From Lapidilactobacillus dextrinicus DSM 20335 (GTDB taxonomy: Bacteria > Bacillota > Bacilli > Lactobacillales > Lactobacillaceae): DNA of 64,000 nt. Positions 9,118-18,524 of the stretch are shown piece after piece (position 1 is the stretch's first letter; each line of letters starts with the position of its first letter). The stretch is taken from NCBI RefSeq assembly GCF_001436095.1, contig NZ_AYYK01000025.1, positions 1 through 64,000 of the forward strand, read 5' to 3'. The position numbers were made by a program, and so were the translations under genes. The notes under the pieces are model-generated. The model saw only the letters and a program-made list of their open reading frames with translations. It was not told the DNA's origin and made no database searches.

Positions 9118-10515
9118 TCACATTAAATGTTTTATATGTCGTTCTTCAACAATCTCATGTACTTTTTTCATTTCTGGCTCATCGTCATCTTCCAAACCTT
9201 GAGAAGAAACTTTATCAAATAAAATCTTGATGGTCTGTAATAAAATTTTCGCATCAAGCATCAAGCTATAAGTCTTGATATATAAAAGATCAAATTTCAA
9301 TTTACTATGGTAATCAGAAGCATACTTACCATAAACTTGGGCATAGCCCGTAATCCCAGCACGAACATTATGACGTAAATAATAATGCGGCTCTTCTTCA
9401 TTAAATTGATCAACGAAGAATGGACGTTCTGGACGAGGTCCAACAATTGACATATCACCCTTTAGAACATTAAAAATTTGTGGCAATTCATCCAACCGCA
9501 CCTTACGCAAATACTTACCAACTGGTGTAATTCGCGAATCATTAGCTTGAGCTAACATAGGGCCGGATTTAGCTTCTGCATTGGCTGTCATTGTTCTAAA
9601 TTTATAAATATGGAATTCTTTTTGGTTCATAGTAATTCGTGTTTGTTTGTAAATAATGGGACCTGGAGATGTCAATTTAACCAATAAAGCTGTAATTAAC
9701 ATAAATGGCGAAGCAAGGACCAACATAATTAAACCGACAACAATATCAAAGAAACGTTTAAAGAAAGCATTTTCAGGTGAAATACGGAATTTACTTAATT
9801 CCATTACACTTTCATCTTCAAAATTCATCATATTTGGACGTAACATTAATAAATTATCAAAGGTCGAAGGAACGAAGATTTCTTTTTCTTTCTTAATTGC
9901 TAAGTCAACAATTTGCCGACGGTCAGCATCGCTAACTCCTTTAGTAATATAAACAATATCCACATCTTCTAGAATTTGTTTAACATTCTCAACAAAATGG
10001 GCCGTGATAACATGCGTGATCTTATGTTTGTTATTTTTACTAGAATCAAAGTTTTGTACAACGGCTGGTAGTTCTTCGCTATGAGCGACAACCGCTACCC
10101 GCCGATCATTAGTAAAATGCAAATACAGATAAAAAATAAGCACGCGCCATACGCCTAAAATAACAACACTCGTAATAAACGAATAAATTAGAACAGAACG
10201 TGGAAAAGCAAAATAACGTCCAATAAAGGAAATAATGGTAATTCCCAATATCGTTAATATTTGGCCAAGCACTGTAATAAATAAAATATCGCTAACTCGG
10301 CGGTTATAGTATATATAAGCTCCTAATAAGAAATTAACTAAGAGAAACAGCAAGGAAATTACGACTGCTGATTGTTCATATGTAACAAAATTACGTTCTG
10401 GAATCATATGCCCAAATTTCCAAACAAATGCTAACAGAATACTAGCGTTAAATAAAACGACATCCATTGCAACTGTGACAAATCGCTTTAAGCCATTCCA
10501 ATCATTTCTATTCAT
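9118..10515 (-). CDS. Priming undecaprenyl-phosphate glycosyl-1-phosphate transferase (WbaP/CpsE type)
   Basis: A 465-residue polyprenyl glycosylphosphotransferase that starts repeat-unit synthesis by moving a sugar-1-phosphate onto undecaprenyl phosphate. The N-terminal third has about four to five membrane helices, then a Rossmann-like middle domain (VAVVAHSEELP). The C-terminal bacterial sugar transferase domain has FKRFFDIVVG, SPGPIIYKQ, FHIYKFRTM, the DELPQ motif and SIVGPRPERP. It is the first gene of the cluster as transcribed and has its own promoter. The regulatory kinase/phosphatase genes that often precede it in Gram-positive clusters are absent from this side. Sugar specificity (glucose, galactose or other) is not determined. 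Confidence 0.9.
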   Translation of the reverse strand: MNRNDWNGLKRFVTVAMDVVLFNASILLAFVWKFGHMIPERNFVTYEQSAVVISLLFLLVNFLLGAYIYYNRRVSDILFITVLGQILTILGITIISFIGRYFAFPRSVLIYSFITSVVILGVWRVLIFYLYLHFTNDRRVAVVAHSEELPAVVQNFDSSKNNKHKITHVITAHFVENVKQILEDVDIVYITKGVSDADRRQIVDLAIKKEKEIFVPSTFDNLLMLRPNMMNFEDESVMELSKFRISPENAFFKRFFDIVVGLIMLVLASPFMLITALLVKLTSPGPIIYKQTRITMNQKEFHIYKFRTMTANAEAKSGPMLAQANDSRITPVGKYLRKVRLDELPQIFNVLKGDMSIVGPRPERPFFVDQFNEEEPHYYLRHNVRAGITGYAQVYGKYASDYHSKLKFDLLYIKTYSLMLDAKILLQTIKILFDKVSSQGLEDDDEPEMKKVHEIVEERHIKHLM

Positions 10516-10586
10516 TTATCTATCAACCCTTAAATATTTATATTTGTGTATAACAACACACGAATAAAAAGTTCTATACTTTAAAA

Positions 10587-10595
10587 ATTATACCA
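10587..10595 (-). promoter_or_regulatory. Extended -10 promoter of the polysaccharide cluster
   Basis: On the minus strand TGGTATAAT is a good extended -10 element, about 75 bases upstream of the priming transferase start. The matching -35 region is weak. The rest of the gap up to the terminator at 10713 shows nothing else obvious. Confidence 0.5.
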
Positions 10596-10712
10596 TATCT
10601 ACTTACTAAAGCATTGATGTTAATGGTATCTTAATAAAAACTAATCTCCATTTTACCTTGTTGTCTAAGAATGTTACTAAGATAAAATTACAGTGCCCTT
10701 TTTATAAATATT

Positions 10713-10743
10713 AAAAGAACCCCGACAATGTCGGGGTTCTTTT
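10713..10743. terminator. Bidirectional intrinsic terminator
   Basis: A perfect GC-rich stem, AGAACCCCGA with TCGGGGTTCT around a five-base loop, flanked by A-run and T-run. It ends transcription of the GNAT gene (minus) and insulates the polysaccharide cluster promoter. Confidence 0.9.
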
Positions 10744-10746
10744 AAG

Positions 10747-11319
10747 TTAAATAAAATGTTCGGCATGTTCCTGCCAGTATCCTTGATAAACAGACGCTTT
10801 AGGATCGGCTAAATTTAATTGGTACATTTTAAAGAGGACTGGAATATCTTTAGGTTGCCATTGTTCCTGATAAGAATATTGATAAGTCATACCTATTTTA
10901 GCCAGCACTTTACCGCTACTTAAATTATGAGCATCATAAGTCGCCGTCACAAAAGGGACGCCTGCTGATTTCAAAAATGGTAAAATACTTTCAGCAGCTT
11001 CGGTCACAATGCCTAAATTCCAAAATTCCTGACGCAATCCGTAGCCAAGATCATGCGAATCAGTGCCAGCAACATTAATAAAACCTACCGGAATATCATG
11101 GCCTTCAATACAAATAGCCCAATAGTACGCTTGACCTTCATCTTGATAGGCAGGCAAAATGTGTTCTTCGTAAAAAGTTTCGGTATCTGTTAAAGTTGTC
11201 ACTGGAAACCATGGTAAATATTGATTGACTTTTTTATCTGATAAAATTGTTAGTAAAGCATTCATGTCAGTTCGATCATGACGAAACTGACGTAAAATTA
11301 AGCGATTAGTTTTAATCAT
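10747..11319 (-). CDS. GNAT N-acetyltransferase, RimJ/RimL type
   Basis: A 190-residue acetyltransferase. TNRLILRQFRHDR at the N-terminus and GYGLRQEFWNLGIVTEA, the acetyl-CoA-binding region, are typical of the RimJ/RimL branch that acetylates ribosomal protein N-termini or small amines. GKVLAKIGMTYQYS is the usual closing motif. The ribosome site AGGAGG lies five bases before ATG. It is a single-gene unit with its own terminator directly after the stop. Substrate unknown. Confidence 0.82.
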   Translation of the reverse strand: MIKTNRLILRQFRHDRTDMNALLTILSDKKVNQYLPWFPVTTLTDTETFYEEHILPAYQDEGQAYYWAICIEGHDIPVGFINVAGTDSHDLGYGLRQEFWNLGIVTEAAESILPFLKSAGVPFVTATYDAHNLSSGKVLAKIGMTYQYSYQEQWQPKDIPVLFKMYQLNLADPKASVYQGYWQEHAEHFI

Positions 11320-11393
11320 GGTATCCTCCTAAAGTGATACATATAACAATTTTACCAATTATTAGAAGGAATTACCTATGATATGCTTATAAA

Positions 11394-11445
11394 AAGTTAA
11401 TTTATCTCGGTTTAATTAAAGTTAATTTATCTCGGTTTAATTAAT
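11394..11445. repeat. Tandem 25-bp duplication at the 3' end of cysK
   Basis: Two adjacent identical copies with unit GTTAATTTATCTCGGTTTAA plus five bases, period 25 (copies begin at 11396 and 11421). The second copy runs into the cysK stop codon. It looks like a recent slippage duplication, with no evident function. Confidence 0.85.
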
Positions 11446-12370
11446 GATTAAAATCAAACAATGCAGTTGATAAATATCGCTCACCGTTGTCTGGAACAAT
11501 CGTCACAACGGAATGTCCTGAACCTAGCTGTTTAGCAATTTCAATTGCACCGTAAATATTAGCTCCTGCCGAAATTCCTGGTAAAAAGCCTGCCGTACGA
11601 CTGACCTTTTGCGCCATTGATAAAGCATCAGCGCTTTTGACTTCAATAACATCATTATACAACGTCGTATCAAGCACTTGCGGTACAAAGCCGGCACTAA
11701 TCCCCTGAATTTGATGCTTGCCACCATGACCTTCTTTTAACATTGGTGACTCTGCTGCTTCAAGCGCGTAAAGTTTCACCTCTGAATTCACCTTGCGCAA
11801 AGCTCGGCCAACACCTGTTAATGTTCCACCAGTACCAACACCCGCAATAAAAGCGTCAGGTGTCTGACCATTAAAGGCCGTGATAATTTCTGGGCCAGTT
11901 GTTAACTCATGAATATCAGGATTAGCGGGATTATCAAATTGCATCGGTAAATAGTAACCTTTTTCTTTTGCTAACGCTTTGGCTCGCTTAATTGCTCCCG
12001 GCATTCCTTCTGCTCCTGGTGTTAAAACAAGTTCAGTGCCATAGCCTTGCATAATTTTGCGTCGTTCAACGGACATTGTTTCTGGCATCATAATAATCAA
12101 ATGATAACCCTTAGCCGCCGCAACTAATGATAGGCCAATACCTGTATTACCAGACGTTGGTTCAACAATCGTCCCGCCAGGTTGAAGCTGTCCAGACTTT
12201 TCTGCTGCTTCTATCATTGATAGAGCAATTCTATCTTTAACGGAACCTCCAGGATTATAAAATTCTAGTTTGACATAAACATCGGCAGCCCCCTCCGGTA
12301 CAACCTTCCGCAATTTCAATAGTGGTGTTTGACCAATTAAGTCTGTAATATTTTGGGCAATCTTAGCCAT
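11441..12370 (-). CDS. cysK: Cysteine synthase (O-acetylserine sulfhydrylase)
   Basis: PLP enzyme making L-cysteine from O-acetylserine and sulfide. [17 protein letters not shown] has the PLP-lysine, [12 protein letters not shown] the substrate loop and [15 protein letters not shown] the phosphate-binding loop. [11 protein letters not shown] and [10 protein letters not shown] complete the fold. The 309-residue length is normal for CysK. I use the second ATG (12370), spaced properly from a GTGAG-like site; the upstream ATG is six bases away. It lies 25 bp after the MetA-family gene, which very likely supplies its O-acetylserine. No T-box or other leader is seen between them. Confidence 0.93.
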   Translation of the reverse strand: MAKIAQNITDLIGQTPLLKLRKVVPEGAADVYVKLEFYNPGGSVKDRIALSMIEAAEKSGQLQPGGTIVEPTSGNTGIGLSLVAAAKGYHLIIMMPETMSVERRKIMQGYGTELVLTPGAEGMPGAIKRAKALAKEKGYYLPMQFDNPANPDIHELTTGPEIITAFNGQTPDAFIAGVGTGGTLTGVGRALRKVNSEVKLYALEAAESPMLKEGHGGKHQIQGISAGFVPQVLDTTLYNDVIEVKSADALSMAQKVSRTAGFLPGISAGANIYGAIEIAKQLGSGHSVVTIVPDNGERYLSTALFDFNH

Positions 12371-12395
12371 GATCATCGCTCACTTTCTATGTCGT

Positions 12396-13199
12396 TTAAT
12401 TATTTAAATTCTGGGCAACTAAATTAATCCAATTACGATAATAAATCTGTTGTGTCTCTTGCCAACTAAACGGTGTTTGATCAGTCTGAGGATTCCAATC
12501 GTTAAGTGGCAATTTATAAAATCGTTCTGGATGAGCTGCGATTTCACGTTGATACTCATCCCTTAAGCCATAACGGTCATACTCTAAATGCGCGAATAAA
12601 TAATTCTCCTGGCCATTTAGTGACCGCATTGAAAACAATTGCTCATTATCGGTTTGAGCGGTAACCGCTAAATCTGAAATTTTAGCGACTTCTTGATGTT
12701 TTAATTCCGCATAACGAGCGTGAGGCGCCAAAAAGCCATCGGCTATCCCGTTTAACAATGGATCTGGAGCTACAATTTGGTTAGGAAAAACACCGAACAG
12801 CTTATGTCCATTATTAAAAGTTGCTTTGTTAATACCATAATAATAATTCGCTGCGACCATACCACCCCAACATACAAATAATAAATTAGGGACATTAGCT
12901 CGCAAAATTGCTAACAATTCCCTAACTTCCTGAATATAAGTAATGTCAGCAAATTCAATCTGTTCAATCGGCGCACCTGTAATAATAAAAGCATCAAATG
13001 TCTTAACTTGTTGCAAATTTAATGGTTGTAATAAAGAGGCAACTTCTTTTGGCACTGGCCGATTTTGGTAATGTAATTTTGGATAGTAATAATTTAAATC
13101 AACTGGTATTTGGGCGATCTGCAAAACATGACTAAAGCGATGATTTGTTGCCTCTTTGTCATGCATAACATTTAAAATACCAATCTTTAATGGTCGCAC
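12396..13199 (-). CDS. MetA-family acyltransferase, probably a serine O-acetyltransferase
   Basis: A 267-residue homoserine acyltransferase (MetA) family protein. FDAFIITGAPIEQIEF and LFVCWGGMVAANYYYGI (the acyl-accepting Cys) are family motifs, as is HLEYDRYGLRDEY with the catalytic His and Glu. It is shorter than E. coli MetA. It starts with GTG at 13199 after a GGGAGG site. By homology it would be annotated homoserine O-succinyl- or acetyltransferase. In Lactobacillus casei, however, the metA-like gene directly upstream of cysK was shown to acetylate serine and to replace cysE. The same arrangement here makes that role more likely. There is no other cysE in the window. Confidence 0.85.
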   Translation of the reverse strand: MRPLKIGILNVMHDKEATNHRFSHVLQIAQIPVDLNYYYPKLHYQNRPVPKEVASLLQPLNLQQVKTFDAFIITGAPIEQIEFADITYIQEVRELLAILRANVPNLLFVCWGGMVAANYYYGINKATFNNGHKLFGVFPNQIVAPDPLLNGIADGFLAPHARYAELKHQEVAKISDLAVTAQTDNEQLFSMRSLNGQENYLFAHLEYDRYGLRDEYQREIAAHPERFYKLPLNDWNPQTDQTPFSWQETQQIYYRNWINLVAQNLNN

Positions 13200-13326
13200 T
13201 TTTCACGCCTCCCTCCACGAACTGTCCCCTTATCACCTGAATTATGAGCTAAACTCGTTACTAATATTATATGATGTTGCGAAAACAAGCGCCAAGATTT
13301 CACCTTATTGATCGTGAATGAGCCTC

Positions 13327-13368
13327 AAAAAAGCATTGAAAAATCAGTTTAATTTTTCAACGCTTTTT
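13327..13368. terminator. Intrinsic terminator after the aldehyde dehydrogenase gene
   Basis: Stem around TTGAAAAAT and ATTTTTCAA with flanking AAAAAAGC and GCTTTTT. On the minus strand it follows the dehydrogenase stop (13399) and separates that operon from the cysteine genes. It is nearly symmetrical and may work in both directions. Confidence 0.85.
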
Positions 13369-13398
13369 AAGAATATTTTAGTTTTAACACTGACAAAA

Positions 13399-14772
13399 TT
13401 ATTTTACGATAATTTTTTGATTAGCAAATCCATAAATTCCTAGATCACTCATTTCCCGACCATAGCCAGAATGTTTCACACCACCAAAAGGAAATTGCGG
13501 AACACCAATTGATGGCTGATTAATAAAAACTTGACCGGTAATCATGCGTTGGGCAACGTGTTGTGCGTGTGCAATATCTTGAGAATAGACAGCCCCGGCT
13601 AGTCCATAAGAAGTAGCATTAGCAAGTTGAATCGCTTCTTCATCTGAATCCACCAAGTATAATTGCGCAACCGGTCCAAAAAATTCAGTATTAAAAGCTG
13701 GGTTTTCTGAGGAAATATTTGTCAATAACATTGGCAAGAAAAAATTAGTTTCAGGCACAGCACCACCAGCAATTAAAACGTGAGCGCCAGCAGAAACGGC
13801 TGTCTCGACTTGTTCTTGCAAAATACGTTGAGCGCTTTTAGCTGAAAGTGGTGCCATTGTTGTCAAAGGATCAAGCGGATCACCGATTATTTGGTTCGTG
13901 AAGGTTGCTTGTAACCCTTCGACAAAGGCATCAGCAATTTCACGTCGAACAATATAGCGTTTAGCGGAAGTACAAACTTGACCTGCATTACGCAACCGTG
14001 AAACAGTTGCACCTTCGACGGCACTTTGGATATCAGCATCACCTAAAACAATTAGCGCATCGCTACCACCTAGTTCTAAGGTGCTCTTTTTTAAATGTTG
14101 GCCAGCTGCCGCTGCAATTTGGCGTCCAGCAGCTTCTGATCCAGTCAGTGCCACACCTTGAACACGATCGTCAGCAATGATGTTATTAACTTGTTGGTGA
14201 TCTAAGAATAAATTTTTAAAGGCGCCATTAGGAATACCTGCCTCGGCTACTAAACTTTCAAATAATGCAGCACAGCCAGCAGTAATACCAGCGTGTTTCA
14301 GGATTATAGGGTTACCTAAAATAAAATTCGGCGCAAAAACACGCATAACCTGTGTATAAGGAAAATTCCAAGGCTCAACAGCTAAAACAATACCTGTAGC
14401 CGTATAAGTTAAATGAGCCTTTAATCCATCTGACTGGTAAGGCTTATCAGTTAAAAATTCAGCTCCATGATCAGCAAAATAATGAGCAATATTGGCCGCC
14501 GCAGCAACTTCGTTTTGGCCTTCAACGAAACGTTTCCCCATGCTATGAGCCGCTACTGTTGCCAGTTCATCTTGGCGTTTCAAAAAAACCGTTGCTAATT
14601 GCTGTAATTGTCTAGCTCGTTCACTAATATCTTGGCCTAACGCTTCTAGATAATAGTCATGCCCATTTTGCAGGGCTAATTGAATTTCCATTGAACTACT
14701 TTGTAAAAAAGTTTGATAAATTTCATTAGTAAAGGGATCGCGAACTTCGATTTGTTTTGATGCTGTTGTCAT
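13399..14772 (-). CDS. NAD(P)-dependent aldehyde dehydrogenase (succinate-semialdehyde dehydrogenase-like)
   Basis: A 457-residue ALDH-superfamily enzyme oxidising an aldehyde to the acid. VEPWNFPYTQVMR is the cofactor-entry motif, ALTGSEAAGR the Rossmann turn, LELGGSDALIVL the general-base Glu and RNAGQVCTSAKRY the catalytic Cys (about residue 267). FGGVKHSGYGRE is the C-terminal signature of the SSADH/GabD branch. The start has a good AGAGGTGA site. It lies 10 bp after the DUF3737 gene, so the two are co-transcribed. The physiological aldehyde is unknown. Confidence 0.88.
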   Translation of the reverse strand: MTTASKQIEVRDPFTNEIYQTFLQSSSMEIQLALQNGHDYYLEALGQDISERARQLQQLATVFLKRQDELATVAAHSMGKRFVEGQNEVAAAANIAHYFADHGAEFLTDKPYQSDGLKAHLTYTATGIVLAVEPWNFPYTQVMRVFAPNFILGNPIILKHAGITAGCAALFESLVAEAGIPNGAFKNLFLDHQQVNNIIADDRVQGVALTGSEAAGRQIAAAAGQHLKKSTLELGGSDALIVLGDADIQSAVEGATVSRLRNAGQVCTSAKRYIVRREIADAFVEGLQATFTNQIIGDPLDPLTTMAPLSAKSAQRILQEQVETAVSAGAHVLIAGGAVPETNFFLPMLLTNISSENPAFNTEFFGPVAQLYLVDSDEEAIQLANATSYGLAGAVYSQDIAHAQHVAQRMITGQVFINQPSIGVPQFPFGGVKHSGYGREMSDLGIYGFANQKIIVK

Positions 14773-14782
14773 TTACTCACCT

Positions 14783-15694
14783 CTAACTATTGATGTAGTG
14801 CTCAACTACTTTAGAATCATCATCCTCGGTATGATCAGTATATTCACCAATTTCTAAACAAATAATTTTTGTCTGTGATACATCTACTTTAGTCGGATCC
14901 ATTACCAATTTACCAATAGACTGAGCCCGAACAGTACCGCTCATTATATTTTTAACACTTTCAATGTGGGAATTAATATCAATATCAACGTTGCTACAAA
15001 ATTCAAATACACGATCGGAATTCATCATTGTACAATTCTTCATCGTCAAATGATCCAAGTAACATAGTCCTTGTTCCGTTTCGATAGTACAATTAATAAA
15101 TGTAATGTTTTCTGCATGCCATGACAGATATTTACCACTTAGAAATGAATCATAAATAGTCACATTTTTACAATTCCAAAAAGTATCTTTGAACATCATA
15201 CGTGAATTGTGAACTTCGACATTCTCACAACTATCAAAAGCATATTTACCATCCAAAGTTAAATGATCAACATAAACATTTTTACTATGTTGGCAGAAAT
15301 AATCACCTTTAACTTGAACATTTTTAATCGTGACATCCTCACAATTCCATAAAGTTTCTTCGCCATCGGAGAAATAAACATTTTCGAGCGTTACATTTTG
15401 AGAATTACGAATTTCTTTTGGTGCCATAATAACAGAATCTTTAATGGTTAAGCCATTGTCATACCAAAAGCCAGCGCGAGCCTCTAATTCAACTTTAGAA
15501 TTAGTCATGACCGTATTAATACTATTCCAAACTGGATATTTGTAAGTAAATGTTGATTCATCAATGCTAACGTTTTCGCTTTCTTTTAATGGTGATTCAC
15601 CATCAAGAAATACTGCATGTTTAATTGCTACATCATTGGCACCAAATAGTGCACGTTCACCACTAAAGTATTGTTGTTTAATTTCTTTGGTCAT
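14783..15694 (-). CDS. DUF3737 family protein, right-handed beta-helix
   Basis: A 303-residue protein made of short repeating units of the form N-V-T-I/L-x-N-x-x (ENVEVHNSRMMF, KNVTIYDSFLSG, ENITFINCTIET), one coil each of a parallel beta-helix. This matches the DUF3737 family, common in lactobacilli and other fermentative anaerobes, with no established biochemical role. No signal peptide, so cytoplasmic. A GGAGG site precedes the ATG. It heads a two-gene operon with the aldehyde dehydrogenase. A carbohydrate-binding or -modifying role can only be guessed from the fold. Confidence 0.85.
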   Translation of the reverse strand: MTKEIKQQYFSGERALFGANDVAIKHAVFLDGESPLKESENVSIDESTFTYKYPVWNSINTVMTNSKVELEARAGFWYDNGLTIKDSVIMAPKEIRNSQNVTLENVYFSDGEETLWNCEDVTIKNVQVKGDYFCQHSKNVYVDHLTLDGKYAFDSCENVEVHNSRMMFKDTFWNCKNVTIYDSFLSGKYLSWHAENITFINCTIETEQGLCYLDHLTMKNCTMMNSDRVFEFCSNVDIDINSHIESVKNIMSGTVRAQSIGKLVMDPTKVDVSQTKIICLEIGEYTDHTEDDDSKVVEHYINS

Positions 15695-15875
15695 CTGAGT
15701 TCCTCCATATATTGACGAGCTATCATTTGTTTAATGAGTATGATGACTACTTTAACCCTCAATTTTGGCAAAACTCGGATAAAAAAATGGTAAAATAACG
15801 ATACAATTTTGATGATTTCAAGTTCTTGCCATCAAGTTATGAAGATTCTGTTAACAAGGTCTAGGTGCTTGCCCA

Positions 15876-15923
15876 ACAAAAAAGCGGCGATTAAATGATT
15901 GAATAGTCATTTAATCGCCGCTT
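15876..15923 (-). terminator. Intrinsic terminator of the matrixin-type protease gene
   Basis: Long perfect stem AAGCGGCGATTAAATGA with its complement around an eight-base loop, followed on the minus strand by a T-run. It lies just after the protease stop (15933). Confidence 0.92.
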
Positions 15924-15932
15924 ATATTTAGG

Positions 15933-16733
15933 TTAGTAGATTTCTTGTAAACTAGTAAGATCAGCTGTACTCAAACTTGTCATTCCTTGGTCGACTGGAT
16001 ACATAATCGAACTAAGCTGCTGACTATGATCTAATCCTAATGCGTGACCTAATTCATGCATTGCAACAGACTTAGCAATAGCAACTTGATAGGTTATATT
16101 AATATTAGCCGTGGCATGATTAACCGACTGTGATTGGAATAAACTATATTTTTGGATAATCTTAGGTCCACCCACACCTAACTCTAATGTACTAGGATTA
16201 TCCATCGTCTTTTCATAAACTGAAAAAGTAATATGATTATGATCTTCAGTTTGCGTTCCTGGCGTTAGTTTAACAATATCTGTTTGATTGTAAGCAGCAA
16301 CAGCCTCTAAGAAAACTTGGCGTACCTGACTTGATGTTTCATTACTAAACGAATAGGTATAGGTATTGGCCAGCGGTTGACCTTTAACAATCGATTCTAT
16401 CGGTGTAGTCGTACTATCACTATTTTTTTCTGCTACTGATGAACTACTGGTTTGATTCGTATCCGAACTAGTACTAGTCGTTGACTTTGTACTTGCGTCC
16501 TGACTTGCTGGCTTAGAACTTGTCGCTTGTTCTGGTTGGGACCAGTCGAGCATTGAGGCCAATTTATCTTTAAGCGTTAGGGCACCGGCTTGTACTTGTT
16601 GTAAAGTCGTTTGTGCTGCTTGACTTGTTGGAACGTTCACTTCAGCCTGTGGCTCTGTGCTTTGATGATATAAATAATAACCACCAGCAATCAAGATAAC
16701 TAGCGCGACCCCTGACTTAAATTTCAAAAGCAT
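15933..16733 (-). CDS. Membrane-anchored matrixin-type zinc metalloprotease
   Basis: A 266-residue protein with one N-terminal membrane segment (about residues 7-22, SGVALVILIAGGYYLY). A Ser/Thr/Gln-rich linker follows (about 60-110) and then a C-terminal metalloprotease domain. The domain has MHELGHALGLDHS, the extended zinc motif HExxHxxGxxH, and the metzincin Met-turn in SSIMYPVDQG. It should sit on the outer cell surface. No autoinhibitory cysteine-switch propeptide is seen. The linker resembles wall-spanning segments of lactobacillary surface proteins. It is a single-gene unit with its own terminator. Natural substrates are unknown. Confidence 0.88.
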   Translation of the reverse strand: MLLKFKSGVALVILIAGGYYLYHQSTEPQAEVNVPTSQAAQTTLQQVQAGALTLKDKLASMLDWSQPEQATSSKPASQDASTKSTTSTSSDTNQTSSSSVAEKNSDSTTTPIESIVKGQPLANTYTYSFSNETSSQVRQVFLEAVAAYNQTDIVKLTPGTQTEDHNHITFSVYEKTMDNPSTLELGVGGPKIIQKYSLFQSQSVNHATANINITYQVAIAKSVAMHELGHALGLDHSQQLSSIMYPVDQGMTSLSTADLTSLQEIY

Positions 16734-16876
16734 TCTCCTTTGATTAAAAACAAAACCAATATCAATAAATTAACTGATGCAACAAAAAAATTAGTTGTTT
16801 TTAACTTAACATCATTAAAACAAAAACACATGAGCCGCTAGTCCAATTTTGTTTAAATTAAGATTGTGTTTCGATT

Positions 16877-16913
16877 AAAAAAGAACCGCATCGAAATTAA
16901 TCGACACAGTTCT
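16877..16913 (-). terminator. Intrinsic terminator of gndA
   Basis: On the minus strand the stem AGAACTGTGTCGA pairs with TCGATGCGGTTCT (two G-U pairs) and is followed by six T residues, just beyond the gndA stop. Confidence 0.9.
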
Positions 16914-16931
16914 AAATGAATGACTTAATAA

Positions 16932-18350
16932 TTATTGTTCCTCGTACCATGTGTAATGGAAAATACCAGGACGATCTGTTCTTTCATAAGTGTGAGCACC
17001 GAAGTAATCACGTTGAGCTTGAATAATATTAGCTGGTAAAACTTCAGCACGATATGAATCATAATAAGAAATTGCCGCACTAAATGCAGGAGCAGGAATA
17101 CCATTCTTAACTGACAAAGCAACGATATCACGAACTGAATCTTGATAGTTCTTAGCGATATCAGTAAAGTATGGGTTCAACAATAAGTTTTGCAAATGGG
17201 CATCTTGATCGTAAGCATCTGTAATTTTTTGTAAGAATTGAGCGCGAATGATGCAACCAGCACGCCAAATTGAAGCAATCTTACCATAATCCAAATCCCA
17301 ATCATAATGCTTAGCAGCAAATAACATTTGCTCAAAGCCTTGAGCATAGCTCATGATTTTACTGAAGTATAAAGCACGGCGAACTTGTTCGATAACCGCT
17401 TCTTTATCACCTGTAAATTCTGGCTTAGGACCTGTCAGCACCTTGCTGGCTTCAACACGTTCCTCTTTCATTGCTGAAATATAACGGGCATAAACAGATT
17501 CAGTAATTAAAGATTGGTTAACGCCAACTTCAAGTGCTTCTTGAGAACTCCATTTACCAGTGCCCTTGTTGCCAGCAGCATCAAGAATAACATCAACGAT
17601 TGGTTTACCAGTACCAAGATCATCTTGACGTGTCAAAATTTCGGCCGTAATTTCAATTAAATAACTCTCTAATTCGCCTTTATTCCAATCAGCAAAAATC
17701 TTAGCAATTTCATCAACTGAAAGACCCAAAACATTACGTAAAATATTGTAACTTTCAGCGATTAATTCCATATCGCCATATTCAATCCCGTTATGAACCA
17801 TCTTGACATAATGACCAGCACCATTTTCACCAATGTAAGTAACACATGGTGCACCATCTGGCGCTTTAGCTGCAATTTGTTCTAAGATTGGTGCAACTAA
17901 ATCATAGGCTTCTTTTTGACCACCAGGCATTAGTGATGGTCCTTGTAAGGCACCCAATTCACCACCGGAAGTTCCCATACCAATAAAGTTAATACCGGAT
18001 TTATCTAATTCAGCATTACGACGCATTGTGTCTTTAAAGAAGGTGTTACCACCATCAATTAAAATATCGCCCTTATCTAAAAGTGGCAATAATTCTTTAA
18101 TAACAGCGTCTGTACCAGCACCAGCTTTAACCATCATCAAAATACGACGAGGTTTTTCCAATGAAGCAACAAAATCTTCAATGGTATAACTTGGTACTAA
18201 ATGTTTATCACGATGTTCTTTAACAACCTCTTCGGTTTTACTACCAGTACGATTATAAATGGCAACAGTATAGCCACGGCTTTCAATATTTAAAGCTAGG
18301 TTTTTACCCATTACAGCCATGCCGATAACACCAATTTGTGGTTTATCCAT
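16932..18350 (-). CDS. gndA: 6-phosphogluconate dehydrogenase, decarboxylating
   Basis: Converts 6-phosphogluconate to ribulose 5-phosphate with NAD(P)H and CO2 release. [16 protein letters not shown] is the Rossmann loop, followed by [25 protein letters not shown] and [13 protein letters not shown] are catalytic-site signatures, and the C-terminus has [11 protein letters not shown] and [12 protein letters not shown]. An ATG at 18365 extends the frame, but GGAGG overlaps it and lies seven bases before the ATG at 18350, so I start there (472 aa, normal for GndA). It is monocistronic, with a TATAAT 66 bases upstream. Confidence 0.96.
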   Translation of the reverse strand: MDKPQIGVIGMAVMGKNLALNIESRGYTVAIYNRTGSKTEEVVKEHRDKHLVPSYTIEDFVASLEKPRRILMMVKAGAGTDAVIKELLPLLDKGDILIDGGNTFFKDTMRRNAELDKSGINFIGMGTSGGELGALQGPSLMPGGQKEAYDLVAPILEQIAAKAPDGAPCVTYIGENGAGHYVKMVHNGIEYGDMELIAESYNILRNVLGLSVDEIAKIFADWNKGELESYLIEITAEILTRQDDLGTGKPIVDVILDAAGNKGTGKWSSQEALEVGVNQSLITESVYARYISAMKEERVEASKVLTGPKPEFTGDKEAVIEQVRRALYFSKIMSYAQGFEQMLFAAKHYDWDLDYGKIASIWRAGCIIRAQFLQKITDAYDQDAHLQNLLLNPYFTDIAKNYQDSVRDIVALSVKNGIPAPAFSAAISYYDSYRAEVLPANIIQAQRDYFGAHTYERTDRPGIFHYTWYEEQ

Positions 18351-18415
18351 TCGAAATGCCTCCATAATAGTAGAACGTGATACTGATATGAGATAATCAT
18401 ATTCTGCTTAATATC

Positions 18416-18421
18416 ATTATA
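18416..18421 (-). promoter_or_regulatory. Probable gndA -10 element
   Basis: Perfect TATAAT on the minus strand 66 bases before the gndA start. The -35 region is AT-rich and weak. No cre-like or other operator was recognised. Confidence 0.4.
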
Positions 18422-18524
18422 CTATCAAAAAATACGTCTAAATTAAAGCAAAACACTCGATTGGTTCGCACCAATTTTTATAATGGTTCCATAACACTAA
18501 TAATAACTTAATTTAAAAGTAATA

